A stretch of DNA of 64,000 bases from assembly GCA_029213005.1 (NCBI GenBank), contig JARGPI010000003.1:310001-374000 (forward strand). Direction: 5' to 3'. The DNA is from Verrucomicrobiales bacterium. Its GTDB lineage: Bacteria > Verrucomicrobiota > Verrucomicrobiia > Verrucomicrobiales > DEV007. A program made the translations under genes and the position numbers. Numbering within the stretch: the stretch's first letter is position 1; every line of letters starts with the position of its first letter. Below, one piece after another: positions 42,482-51,145 of this stretch. The notes under the pieces were generated by a model that did not search any database, was not told the origin of the DNA, and saw only the letters and a list, made by a program, of their open reading frames with translations.

Positions 42482-43846
42482 CTATTCTTTGAACTGGGCG
42501 ACCAGATTGGTCAGGGTCTCTTTGGCGTCTCCGTAGATCATTCGGCAGTTCTCACGGAAGAAAAGGGTGTTCACGAGACCGGAAAACCCGGCTCCCTGTC
42601 CCCGTTTTAAAGCAAAAACGGTCCGTGCCTGGTGCACGTTGATGATGGGCATTCCGTAAATCGCACAGCCTTCATCTTCCAGAGCGGCAGGGTTCACGAC
42701 GTCGTTGGCTCCCACGACGATTGCCACGTCCACGGTTTCCATGGTCGGATTCACATCGTCCATTTCGCAAAGTTGCTCGTAAGGCACATCGGCCTCGGCG
42801 AGAAGCACATTCATGTGGCCCGGCATCCTTCCCGCCACCGGGTGGATCGCATAGCGGACTTCTGTGCCGTTTGATTCAAGGACTTCGCCCAGCTCGCGGG
42901 TCACGTGCTGAGCCTGAGCCACAGCCATGCCGTATCCGGGAACGATCACGACTGACTGGGCGGCTTCGAGAACGTAAAAGGCGTCTTCCGTTGAGATCGC
43001 TTTCATTTCCCCTTCGATATCCTGCTTGGCACCGATCGCGCCAAATCCGCCGAAAAAGACGTTCGCCAGAGTCCGGTTCATCGCTTTGCACATGATGACG
43101 GTAAGGATCAAGCCGGAAGCTCCCACCAGACAGCCCGCCACGATCAATACGTTGTTGAAAATCACAAATCCGGCAGCCGATGCGGCCAGTCCTGAGCAGC
43201 TGTTGAGGAAAGAGATGACCACCGGCATGTCACCGCCGCCGATCGGAATCACGCCGAGGACGCCAAGGACACAGGACAGGGCAATTAGAAAGTAAAGCAG
43301 ACCAGCCGAAGGGCTGATCACGAACAGGATACCAATCACAACGATGGAAAGCAGCACCCCGGCATTGACGATTTTTTGCATCGGGAAAACCGTAGCTGCG
43401 CCGCCGATCTTGCCAGACAGTTTGAGGTAGGCAACGAGGCTGCCCGTGAATGTGATGGCCCCGATCAAAATCGCCAGCACCACCGCGACCCCGACGATTT
43501 TACCGCCGTCGCCTGAAAAAGTCGGGTCTTTGGCGAATTCCGCCCAACCGACCAGAACCGAAGCGAGACCGCCAAAGCCGTTGAATAAGGCTACCAGCTC
43601 GGGCATTCCCGTCATTTGCACCTTTTTGGCGCAGAGCCCACCGATTGCGGAGCCGATGATGAGACCGGCGATAATCCAGGTGTAGTCGAGGCCGCCTTTC
43701 ATCAGGGTGACGACGACGGCGAGCAACATCCCGATTGAAGAGATCAGGTTGCCGCGACGAGCGGTCCCTGCTGAGCCGAGCATCTTTATCCCGAAGATGA
43801 AGAGAACTGCGGCAATAATGTAGGCAAAATTGATGAACTGTTCCAT
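42482..43846 (-). CDS. pntB: NAD(P) transhydrogenase subunit beta
   Basis: A 454-residue subunit with many membrane helices in its first 260 residues and a cytoplasmic NADP(H)-binding domain at the C-terminus. There VVIVPGYGMAVAQAQH is the NADP-binding motif, followed by VRYAIHPVAGRMPGHMNVLL and YGMPIINVHQARTVFALKRG. With the two alpha parts it couples proton flow to hydride transfer from NADH to NADP+. It is the last gene of a three-gene operon, 28 bases after the middle gene. Confidence 0.97.
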   Translation of the reverse strand: MEQFINFAYIIAAVLFIFGIKMLGSAGTARRGNLISSIGMLLAVVVTLMKGGLDYTWIIAGLIIGSAIGGLCAKKVQMTGMPELVALFNGFGGLASVLVGWAEFAKDPTFSGDGGKIVGVAVVLAILIGAITFTGSLVAYLKLSGKIGGAATVFPMQKIVNAGVLLSIVVIGILFVISPSAGLLYFLIALSCVLGVLGVIPIGGGDMPVVISFLNSCSGLAASAAGFVIFNNVLIVAGCLVGASGLILTVIMCKAMNRTLANVFFGGFGAIGAKQDIEGEMKAISTEDAFYVLEAAQSVVIVPGYGMAVAQAQHVTRELGEVLESNGTEVRYAIHPVAGRMPGHMNVLLAEADVPYEQLCEMDDVNPTMETVDVAIVVGANDVVNPAALEDEGCAIYGMPIINVHQARTVFALKRGQGAGFSGLVNTLFFRENCRMIYGDAKETLTNLVAQFKE

Positions 43847-43874
43847 AGAGTCGAAAAGTTAGTTCGTGGCAGAA

Positions 43875-44165
43875 TTACTTCTTCTTCTGTGATTTGGCTT
43901 TGAACATGCCCAACATCCGGTCGGTGACCATGTAACCGCCCACCACGTTGATGGTGGCCAGAATCAGGGCGGCGAATCCGATCCATTTGCCCATTTCGCC
44001 GGTGTGCTCAACCGCGAGGAGCGCTCCCACAATGGTGATTCCCGAAATCGCGTTTGATCCCGACATCAACGGGGTGTGGAGCTGACTGGGGACCTTCTGA
44101 ATCAATTCAAAACCGAGAAAGGCCGCGAGGACAAAGACAAACAATAGTAGCAGTAGAGTTTCCAT
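43875..44165 (-). CDS. NAD(P) transhydrogenase alpha subunit, membrane part
   Basis: 96 residues with three hydrophobic helices (LLLLLFVFVLAAFLGFEL, ISGITIVGALLAVEH, WIGFAALILATINVVGGY). It corresponds to the C-terminal membrane part of E. coli PntA, encoded separately as in Rhodospirillum-type pntAA/pntAB/pntB operons. P-x-x-LHTPLMSGSNAISG is the conserved loop. The gene is 23 bases downstream of the soluble alpha gene. Confidence 0.95.
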   Translation of the reverse strand: METLLLLLFVFVLAAFLGFELIQKVPSQLHTPLMSGSNAISGITIVGALLAVEHTGEMGKWIGFAALILATINVVGGYMVTDRMLGMFKAKSQKKK

Positions 44166-44188
44166 AGCAAAAAAAGAGTGGGTTGGGA

Positions 44189-45316
44189 TTACGCTTTGAA
44201 TCTTTCGTGAACGATCGATCCGTCGTGGGTGATGATGCAGCCTTTCTGAATCTCGTCGTCAAAGTTAATCGGCAGAGTTTTCTCCTCTTTATCCCAGAAA
44301 TGCTCAATCATGTTGGCGAAATTGGAGCCGAGCATCTGGCTGGCGTGTTTTGACACATGACCTTCGAAATTCCCGGTTCCGATAATGACCACGCCATTGT
44401 CCGTGACGACTTCCTCTCCGAGAATGGTGCCTTCGACATTACCGCCGGTATCCGCCGCGAGGTCGACGATTATGGAACCGGCCTTCATTTGGTCGATCAC
44501 TTTTTTCTCGATCAGAATCGGGGCTTTCCGGCCGAAAAGTTTTGCCGTGGTGATTACGATATCGCTTTGGGCACAGACTTTGCCCTGTTCGGCCTTTTGT
44601 TTTTCGAGCTGTTCCGGAGTGAGCTCTTTGGCGTAGCCCTGATCGGTTGCCCCGGTTTCACCGAGATCGATGCGAAGCGCTTTGGCCCCGAGAGATTCGG
44701 CCTGTTCGAGGCCTTCAACTCTGGTATCGAACGCGGTAACCCGTGCGCCGAGGCGCTTTGCGGTCGCGATGGCCTGCAGTCCGGCAACCCCCACGCCGAT
44801 CACAAACACTTTCGCCGGGGAGAGCGTCCCTGCGGGTGTCATCATCATCGGCAGGATTGCATTGATGCGATTTGCCGCCTGCATGACGGATACATAACCG
44901 GCGAGGTTGGCCTGCGAACTGATGGCATCCATTTTCTGAGCCAGCGTGGTCCTAGGGACCATCTCGAGACTGATCGCCGTGACATTGGCAGAGGCCATTT
45001 TGTCGATCAGTGGCTTTTCGTTAAACGGATCGAGAAATGAAATGTGAATTGCGCCTTTTTTCAGTTTATCGACGTCCTCATGTGACGGCTTGCTAACGCG
45101 ACAAATGATATCTGCCTTTCCCATATCACCATCGCGATCGGTGGAGATGGTGGCGCCGGCATCCTGATAATCTTTATCCAGACTGTCCGAGCGCAGGCCA
45201 ATGCCGGACTCGACGATGACATCTGCGCCAAGCGAGGCAAGTTTCTTAACGGCTGCCGGATCCAGTGCGGCACGGGTTTCCTGTTTAGCGTTCTCTTTAG
45301 GAGCAAATATCTTCAT
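44189..45316 (-). CDS. NAD(P) transhydrogenase alpha subunit, soluble NAD-binding part
   Basis: A 375-residue protein related to alanine dehydrogenase. MKIFAPKE is the typical start; VFVIGVGVAGLQAIATAKRL is the NAD-binding Rossmann motif and GARVTAFDTR follows. SSQANLAGYVSVMQAA and SIIVDLAADTGGN are conserved PntAA blocks. It binds NAD(H) on the cytoplasmic side. It is the first gene of the operon; no clear promoter is visible in the 122 bases upstream. Confidence 0.96.
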   Translation of the reverse strand: MKIFAPKENAKQETRAALDPAAVKKLASLGADVIVESGIGLRSDSLDKDYQDAGATISTDRDGDMGKADIICRVSKPSHEDVDKLKKGAIHISFLDPFNEKPLIDKMASANVTAISLEMVPRTTLAQKMDAISSQANLAGYVSVMQAANRINAILPMMMTPAGTLSPAKVFVIGVGVAGLQAIATAKRLGARVTAFDTRVEGLEQAESLGAKALRIDLGETGATDQGYAKELTPEQLEKQKAEQGKVCAQSDIVITTAKLFGRKAPILIEKKVIDQMKAGSIIVDLAADTGGNVEGTILGEEVVTDNGVVIIGTGNFEGHVSKHASQMLGSNFANMIEHFWDKEEKTLPINFDDEIQKGCIITHDGSIVHERFKA

Positions 45317-45438
45317 GCAGCGGCTTGTATACCCTCAAAGGGCCCGCCCATCTTACCAATATATGGAGTTCTGTCGATAGTGCTTTTTAAAGGATTGGCG
45401 GCTTTTTAAACAAGCGATCTATTCAGTTCGTTTAAAAA

Positions 45439-47364
45439 TCAAACCTCCTGCACTGTTTTCCTGAGCCGCCGGGTGAACGGGAGTTTTCGCACTTCCCCCC
45501 CGATCGGGCCGGAATCCTCCCGTGCCAGTTCAACCGCCCGCGCGGCCCGATTACCGAACTCGATTGCTGCGTTGCGATCGCAAAGCTGCTCGCAAATCGA
45601 TTCAAAGCGGGCCTCAACCTTTTCTGAGTTTCGCGCCAGTTTTCCCTGGAGCACATCGACATCGTCTGGATTGGGATCGATTAACCGCCACATCGCATAG
45701 ATGAAGTGGTGTCGCGGGATGTAGAGATTTTTCCCGCGGTTCATCGACAGGATTGAGGTTGGCCCCTCCACCACCCAATCCATATCGGCGTGATCAGCCC
45801 AGTGGCGACCGGCGGCGACGAGCCATCCCAGTGCCCGGTAGACGCAGGGGTGGTGATTGGAGCAAAAGATTGAGTCCGGAACTTTGTTGATCAGTTTCCC
45901 GGCATTGGTGTGGACGGTGTGGGGCATCCCTTCGATCGCCGCGACAAAAGCCTCAAGCAGTTGGCGCGGGGTTAAGATCTGGAACGAATGCTCGACCCGG
46001 TTGGGGAACCGCTCTCCGCGGCGCCGTTGGAACCAGAGTTTGTCGGGCCGACCGTAGTCGATTGACTCAAAAGCCTGCTGCAGGGCCCGGATCTCCTTTT
46101 TCCGGGCCAACATATCGTAGGGGCTGATCTGGGACTGGAGATTCGCCCCGAGAACGACCCCGTCTTTGATTTCATCCTCTTCCGTGACGACGATTTTTAT
46201 GGGGATAAAAGCGTTGGCGAGGAGTTCGCAATTGCGCTGCAGAATAAAGGAACTCTGCGCGCCGTTCACGATTTGATAGGCTTTCAGCTCGACATCGAAG
46301 CTGCCGTCTTCCCGGGGAACCATTTTGGCATCGCGGGTCACGATAGTGATGCCGTTGTGTCTCAGGATGACCTGATCCGCTTCCCCGTCGACGAGGGTTT
46401 TGCGGAGCGCGACGGCACCCGGGTTTTTTAAATCACCGGTGAAGGAACGGATGTTGTCGGCGAAAACCCGTTCATCAGGGCGGAGCCGTTTATCACCCAG
46501 AATTTTTACCTTCGGGATCATATCGGCAATCGACTTTGCCGGGGCATACCCGATGTAGCCGACAGCTCTCGCTTCGGGCAGGCGCAGAAGTTGCGCTCCT
46601 GCGAGAACGCCGTCCACCGCCTGGTCGGCGAGAGCAATCGCTTCGATTATTTCGTCGATCCGCCAGGTTTTGAAATTCACTTTATCCTGCTGGAGCTTGT
46701 CGCTCAGGATTTCCTGCTGCGCTTCGCATGCCCAGGTGTTCAGCGGGTCTTCCTCATTTTTGTCGCCCTGATAGATAAACAGCAAGTCCAGTTCCGGGGT
46801 AAAAGCGACATCGTTCCGTTCGTAGACTTTCCGGATTTCGTCGTAGATGTGCCACCAGCGCATCACCATATCGTTGGGGCTCATATCGGCCGCGAAATCG
46901 GGCATGGTGAGGAAGCGGTAGGCGGATCCTCCGAGCGAATCAAGTTCGTCGGTTTTTGCGCTGCCCTTCATTTTCACCTGAATCATCAGGATCCGGACGT
47001 TGGGAGGGCTCATTGGTTCCGGGTCGCTGAGCGAGTCCTTGTATTCGGAAATGGCGGCTTCAGCGACCCGTCGGGCGGTCTCGGGGCTGTCCAGCGGGAT
47101 GTCTTCAAACGCGATCGCAATCCCGTCAAATCCCCGTTCGGAATAACCTTCGGTAACCGCATCGCCATAGCCGTGCACCGCGATGTTGTAGCTGTTCACC
47201 GCGAGGTGGACGCAAAACGAGCAAAAGCTATAGGAGTCGTTTACCGTTAGGGGTGGACAGGGTTTGCCCTGAGCCACATTTCGGCGCGGCAGTCCGAAGA
47301 GTTCATACTCTCCATTTATGAACCGCTCTACTCCTTTAGCCACCCTGAGATCCCTAACATCCAT
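45439..47364 (-). CDS. AIPR-family protein (candidate abortive-infection phage defence)
   Basis: A 641-residue protein. The N-terminal region carries a nuclease-like pattern: Asp80 in RGFDGIAIAF and Gln129-Val-Lys131 in LMIQVKMKG, the D...QxK form of PD-(D/E)XK seen in AIPR proteins. The AIPR core follows with FADNIRSFTG at 301-310, HNGITIV at 336-342 and YQIVNGAQSS at 363-372, then LGANLQSQISPYDMLARKKE. AIPR proteins are linked to abortive infection against phages. It stands alone between the transhydrogenase operon and tRNA-Asp, with no other defence genes beside it. Presence beside a tRNA gene would fit acquisition by transfer, but no integrase is seen. Confidence 0.82.
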   Translation of the reverse strand: MDVRDLRVAKGVERFINGEYELFGLPRRNVAQGKPCPPLTVNDSYSFCSFCVHLAVNSYNIAVHGYGDAVTEGYSERGFDGIAIAFEDIPLDSPETARRVAEAAISEYKDSLSDPEPMSPPNVRILMIQVKMKGSAKTDELDSLGGSAYRFLTMPDFAADMSPNDMVMRWWHIYDEIRKVYERNDVAFTPELDLLFIYQGDKNEEDPLNTWACEAQQEILSDKLQQDKVNFKTWRIDEIIEAIALADQAVDGVLAGAQLLRLPEARAVGYIGYAPAKSIADMIPKVKILGDKRLRPDERVFADNIRSFTGDLKNPGAVALRKTLVDGEADQVILRHNGITIVTRDAKMVPREDGSFDVELKAYQIVNGAQSSFILQRNCELLANAFIPIKIVVTEEDEIKDGVVLGANLQSQISPYDMLARKKEIRALQQAFESIDYGRPDKLWFQRRRGERFPNRVEHSFQILTPRQLLEAFVAAIEGMPHTVHTNAGKLINKVPDSIFCSNHHPCVYRALGWLVAAGRHWADHADMDWVVEGPTSILSMNRGKNLYIPRHHFIYAMWRLIDPNPDDVDVLQGKLARNSEKVEARFESICEQLCDRNAAIEFGNRAARAVELAREDSGPIGGEVRKLPFTRRLRKTVQEV

Positions 47365-47470
47365 CGAAAAAATTCGCTCTCATTTTTAGGTGACTCACCG
47401 ATGAGGTCAACTCAAAAACAGTGATCCCGATAATTATGGAATTGCGAGATTTGGTTACTATTTAGAGCAA

Positions 47471-47488
47471 CAAGACAGGATTGTCTTG
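47471..47488. promoter_or_regulatory. Hairpin/operator-like palindrome upstream of the AIPR gene
   Basis: CAAGACA (47471-47477) GGAT TGTCTTG (47482-47488) is a perfect 7-base inverted repeat, 107 bases before the AIPR start and 83 bases beyond the tRNA end on the same strand. No T-run follows on the minus strand, so an operator or tRNA-processing structure fits better than a terminator. Confidence 0.35.
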
Positions 47489-47570
47489 TGAAAACTTGAT
47501 AACTTCTTGAAAACTAGAAGAAAACAGGTGCGAAGCGTTCGATTTGAGCTTTGCAGCCACTTCTTAAAAG

Positions 47571-47647
<77 letters not shown>

Positions 47648-47828
47648 AATGATAGTTAAGGAACCTTTAGGAAGGTCCCTCGTTGCAGGGCGGGAGAATA
47701 TCCTCGAATTTGGGATCGCGCAACAAAAAAATACGTTAAATCCTTTGATTTTTGATCGTATATGGATAACAGTTGCCGCCCGCCACAGATGTGGAACGGG
47801 ATAAAAGAATTTTGACACGATAATTGGA

Positions 47829-48179
47829 ATGAATGTGATCGATAAAATCGAGCGTGAGCAGATGAAAGAAAATGTTCCCGCGTTTGCGCCCGGGGATTCC
47901 GTAGATGTGCACTCTCGCGTGGTAGAGGGCGGCAAAGAGCGTATCCAGATTTTTAAGGGGATTGTTATTGGTCGCAGAGGTTCCGGCGTAAACGAAGCGT
48001 TTACAGTCCGTAAGATCTCCAACGGAGAAGGCGTTGAGCGTGTTTTCCAACTGCATTCACCCAAGCTCGCTAAAGTTGAAGTTACGAAAAGAGGCAGCGT
48101 TCGTCGTGCCAAGTTGAACTACCTTCGCGACCGGGTTGGTAAGTCCGCGACTCAAATCAAGTCCCGCGACAGACGATAA
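47829..48179 (+). CDS. rplS: Ribosomal protein L19
   Basis: A 116-residue 50S subunit protein at the 30S interface. [20 protein letters not shown], then [49 protein letters not shown] and [16 protein letters not shown] are diagnostic. It stands alone here, without the usual trmD/rimM partners. A TTGACA 12 bases upstream is too close to be its -35 box. A terminator follows 33 bases after the stop. Confidence 0.97.
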   Translation: MNVIDKIEREQMKENVPAFAPGDSVDVHSRVVEGGKERIQIFKGIVIGRRGSGVNEAFTVRKISNGEGVERVFQLHSPKLAKVEVTKRGSVRRAKLNYLRDRVGKSATQIKSRDRR

Positions 48180-48211
48180 TCTTTCAATAACCGGTAATAT
48201 TGTTTTAAAAG

Positions 48212-48240
48212 ATGGACACCTTAGCGGGTGTCCATTTTTG
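48212..48240 (+). terminator. Rho-independent terminator after rplS
   Basis: ATGGACACC (48212-48220), six-base loop, GGTGTCCAT (48227-48235), then TTTTG. The 9-base perfect stem and T-run lie 33 bases after the rplS stop. Confidence 0.85.
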
Positions 48241-48294
48241 TTTTCCGGTCTCGCGTAAATCGCGGGGGAAAAGTATTATGCTATCCTCAACGAT

Positions 48295-49137
48295 ATGAAG
48301 ATTGACGCCCATCACCATTTCTGGAACTACGATGCTAAGACGTACCAGTGGATCGATGAGGGGATGGAGGTTTTGAAAAAAGATTTTGCGCCGTCGGATC
48401 TTGAAGCTCATCTGAAAGAGTCGGGAATCGATGGGGTGGTTTCGGTGCAAGCCAGGACCAATCAGGAGGAGAATCGGTTCCTGTTGGATTACGCGGGGAA
48501 ACACGATTTTATCAAAGGGGTGGTTGGTTATGTCGATCTCACCGGGGCAAAAGTGCGCGAAGAGCTCGAGAATTTTTCTCAGGCAGGCCCGAAAGCGCTC
48601 GGGGTGCGGGAGGTTCTTCAGGGGATGGCGGATGACGCCTATTGTCTGCGAAAAGATTTTAACGAGGGTCTCTCATTGCTTCACGATTTTGGCCTCGTTT
48701 ATGACATTTTGATTTTTCACCGGCATTTGCCGAATGCGATTCAATTGGTTGACCGGCATCCTGATCAGGTCTTTGTGCTCGATCACATCGCCAAACCTGC
48801 GATTCAATCGGATCTGCCGGATCCGGAATGGGTGAATAACATGAAACTTCTCGGGGAACGGGAGACGGTTTTCTGCAAGATCAGCGGGATGGCTACTGAG
48901 GTTGCTTCCGATCTGGAATGGACGCCGCAGTTGCTCCGGCCCTATTTCGAGGTCGCTCTGGAAGCCTTTGGTCCCGACCGGCTGATGTTCGGAAGTGACT
49001 GGCCGGTTTGTTTGCTTCGTTCCGATTATAAAAGATGGGTTGATACGGTGAATTCCTGGACGGAAGCACTCTCCGATGAGGAGCAGGCCGCCTTCTGGGG
49101 TGGCAATGCTGTAACGGCTTACGGGCTTAAAATTTGA
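48295..49137 (+). CDS. Amidohydrolase-family lactonase (L-fuconolactonase-like)
   Basis: A 280-residue TIM-barrel hydrolase of the amidohydrolase 2 group (COG3618). MKIDAHHHFW is the HxH metal site, VSVQARTNQEEN, PKALGVREVLQG, VFVLDHIAKPAI and LMFGSDWPVCLL (late Asp) complete the pattern. These match L-fucono- and rhamnono-lactonases, which open sugar lactones in deoxysugar catabolism. The next gene, a peroxiredoxin, is separate (98-base gap). Confidence 0.9.
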   Translation: MKIDAHHHFWNYDAKTYQWIDEGMEVLKKDFAPSDLEAHLKESGIDGVVSVQARTNQEENRFLLDYAGKHDFIKGVVGYVDLTGAKVREELENFSQAGPKALGVREVLQGMADDAYCLRKDFNEGLSLLHDFGLVYDILIFHRHLPNAIQLVDRHPDQVFVLDHIAKPAIQSDLPDPEWVNNMKLLGERETVFCKISGMATEVASDLEWTPQLLRPYFEVALEAFGPDRLMFGSDWPVCLLRSDYKRWVDTVNSWTEALSDEEQAAFWGGNAVTAYGLKI

Positions 49138-49171
49138 GGAATGTGAGGGTGGTAAAGCGTCGTTTTAAAGA

Positions 49172-49200
49172 TTGACATCGTATCTTTGCGCTCTATCACT
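49172..49200 (+). promoter_or_regulatory. Possible promoter for the 2-Cys peroxiredoxin
   Basis: A perfect TTGACA at 49172-49177 stands 58 bases before the start codon. The -10 region (CTATCACT, 49193-49200) is poor at any spacing from 15 to 17, so the call is weak. Confidence 0.35.
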
Positions 49201-49235
49201 CAACTTCATTTTTTTAAACACAACCTCAACGAATC

Positions 49236-49961
49236 ATGTCAGTATTAGTCGGTAAGCAGGCTCCCTCATTCAAAGCGAGTGGAGTAAATAAAGGAAAAAT
49301 CGTGGAGAACTTTTCTCTCGATCAATTCAAGGGGAAGAAATACGTGCTGTTATTTTTCTACCCGAAAGATTTTACATTCGTGTGTCCCACCGAACTTCAC
49401 GCTTTTCAGGACGCGCTTGAAGAGTTCGAAAGCCGCAACGTTCAGGTCGTGGGCTGTTCAACCGATACGGAGATGTCACACTGGGGATGGCTTCAGGTGC
49501 CACGCAACGAGGGCGGTATCGGTGGGGTCACTTATCCGATCGTTGCCGACACTAACAAAACGATTTCCGCGGACTACGATGTTCTCGTCGGTGATTACAA
49601 GATTAACGAAGACGGTTCTTTCACCGCTGAAGGTGAACTGATCGCTTACCGTGGTCTTTTCCTGATCGACAAAGATGGTGTGGTTCAGCATCAGGTCGTA
49701 AACAATCTTCCTCTCGGTCGCTCCGTAAAAGAGGCGCTCCGCATGGTTGATGCCCTTCAGCACTACGAGGAAAATGGCGAAGTTTGCCCGATCGACTGGA
49801 ATCTCGGTGACGAGGGAATGGAGGCGACTCACGAAAGCACAGCGATGTATCTTTCCAAGAACTCCATCTCAGACGTGAAGTTCAAAGGCGCTACCGGTAC
49901 CGGAGTGAAGCCAGCCAAAACTAAGACGGCGTCCAAAAAGCGCGCCAAGTCGAAAGCCTAA
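49236..49961 (+). CDS. Typical 2-Cys peroxiredoxin (AhpC/Prx1 type) with basic C-terminal tail
   Basis: A 241-residue peroxidase. The peroxidatic site FTFVCPTE has Cys50 and the resolving Cys184 lies in GEVCPIDW, as in Prx1/AhpC decamers. Between them GDYKINEDGSFTAEGELIAY is about 12-15 residues longer than the usual loop before YRGLF. The last 25 residues are Lys/Ala/Thr-rich (TASKKRAKSKA), unusual for the family. It reduces peroxides in the cytoplasm with thioredoxin-like partners. Repeat locus 4 follows 21 bases after the stop. Confidence 0.95.
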   Translation: MSVLVGKQAPSFKASGVNKGKIVENFSLDQFKGKKYVLLFFYPKDFTFVCPTELHAFQDALEEFESRNVQVVGCSTDTEMSHWGWLQVPRNEGGIGGVTYPIVADTNKTISADYDVLVGDYKINEDGSFTAEGELIAYRGLFLIDKDGVVQHQVVNNLPLGRSVKEALRMVDALQHYEENGEVCPIDWNLGDEGMEATHESTAMYLSKNSISDVKFKGATGTGVKPAKTKTASKKRAKSKA

Positions 49962-49982
49962 ATTTACTGTCTCTTCCGCGAC

Positions 49983-50017
49983 TGTACAGGGTACAGTCGC
50001 GGATTGTACAGGGTACA
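49983..50017. repeat. Palindromic repeat locus 4 (two 13-bp units)
   Basis: TGTACAGGGTACA at 49983-49995 and 50005-50017, 22 bases apart, between the convergent peroxiredoxin and dinB genes. The flanks extend the palindrome: GACTGTAC...GTACAGTC and GATTGTAC...GTACAATC. Confidence 0.92.
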
Positions 50018-50040
50018 ATCGGGGTGATCACTCCGTTTTA

Positions 50041-51108
50041 CTAAAACATTTCCATCTGGATTTCCCCGGCGTCGTCTTCGGGAACAAACCGGACTCCGGC
50101 ACCGATCAGCCGGACCGACCGCCCATCGCACCGGTCCCAGGCTTCCACCAGAAGTCGTTTAAATTCTCCAACCTCAGGCTTCGTCATGGGGTGCTGGGCG
50201 CTGGTGACTTTGAAGTCTTCGAACTTCAGTTTCACAAAACCTTCGCGAATCACGCGGTCGCGATGTTTTTCCAGATCCTGGAACAGTTCTTCGACCAGCG
50301 AATCGAGTCGCTCGAGACCTTCGTCGACGCTCTCGAGGTTCTCCCGGAAAGTCCGCTCGTTACTGACTGATTTCCTTTCGCGGTGGGGATTGACGGCGCG
50401 ATCGTCCTGTCCCCGGCTGAGGCGGTAAAGCTCGCTACCGAATTTTCCAAAATGCCGGTGCAGGTCCAGTTCACTCCATTGCTGCAGGTCGCCACAGGTC
50501 TTGATTCCGAGGCGGTGGATCCGTTCCGCAGTTCGTTTTCCGACACCCCAGATTTTTTCAATCGGCAGGGCTTCGACAAATTCGGCGATGCCATCTTCCG
50601 TCACTTCGAACTGGCCATCGGGCTTTCGCCAGTCGCTGGCGACTTTGGCGAGAAATTTATTGGGGGCGATTCCAGCGCTGGCCGTGAGTTTTGTGGTCTC
50701 GCGAATTCGATCGCGAATCTCGGCGGCGATGCTGGCGGAATGGGACTTTAGGTGGCTCACATCGAGGTAGGCTTCATCCAGTGAGAGAGGTTCCACCTTG
50801 TCAGTAAACTGCGCAAAAATCTCGCGGATCCGGGCAGATTCGGCTCGGTACAAATCAAACCGAACCGGTAGCATGACGAGATTCGGGCAGAGTCGCATCG
50901 CTTTAAATGCCGGCATCGCAGAGCGACAGCCGTATTCCCGGGCAAGATAGTTGCAGGTCGTCAACACGCCGCGCGAACTTCCGCCGACCGCAATCGGACG
51001 GCCCGCCAGTTCGGGGCGCTCCCGCATTTCGATCGCCGCGTAGAAACAATCCATATCGACATGGATAATTTTCCGGGGCGACGGAAAAGATTTCTCCGTG
51101 TGATTCAA
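50041..51108 (-). CDS. dinB: DNA polymerase IV (Y-family)
   Basis: A 355-residue translesion polymerase. The catalytic VDMDCFYAAIEMRERPEL is at residue 17 and SLDEAYLDVS holds the second acidic pair; KVASDWRKPDGQF and IWGVGKRTAERIHRLGI (HhH) follow, and the little-finger domain is about 230-340. The C-terminus ends in QMEMF, a good beta-clamp-binding-like tail. The only start before the essential VDMD is TTG at 51108; an in-frame stop lies 8 codons upstream. A 15-bp palindrome sits directly ahead of the start. Confidence 0.95.
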   Translation of the reverse strand: MNHTEKSFPSPRKIIHVDMDCFYAAIEMRERPELAGRPIAVGGSSRGVLTTCNYLAREYGCRSAMPAFKAMRLCPNLVMLPVRFDLYRAESARIREIFAQFTDKVEPLSLDEAYLDVSHLKSHSASIAAEIRDRIRETTKLTASAGIAPNKFLAKVASDWRKPDGQFEVTEDGIAEFVEALPIEKIWGVGKRTAERIHRLGIKTCGDLQQWSELDLHRHFGKFGSELYRLSRGQDDRAVNPHRERKSVSNERTFRENLESVDEGLERLDSLVEELFQDLEKHRDRVIREGFVKLKFEDFKVTSAQHPMTKPEVGEFKRLLVEAWDRCDGRSVRLIGAGVRFVPEDDAGEIQMEMF

Positions 51109-51116
51109 ACTGTTCA

Positions 51117-51131
51117 GATTCGCAGCGAATC
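51117..51131. promoter_or_regulatory. Palindrome GATTCGCAGCGAATC ahead of dinB
   Basis: A perfect 7+1+7 palindrome, 9 to 23 bases upstream of the dinB TTG start, covering the place of a ribosome-binding site. It may be a repressor operator (SOS control is an inference) or an mRNA hairpin limiting translation. Confidence 0.45.
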
Positions 51132-51145
51132 AGGAAAAATCAACT

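Noticed and set aside
47471..47488. Palindrome downstream of tRNA-Asp as a Rho-independent terminator
   Set aside because: The stem is short and AT-rich and no T-run follows on the minus strand.
47812..47817. TTGACA just ahead of rplS as a -35 box
   Set aside because: It lies only 11 bases before the start codon, so the -10 box would fall inside the coding region of a well-defined ribosomal protein.
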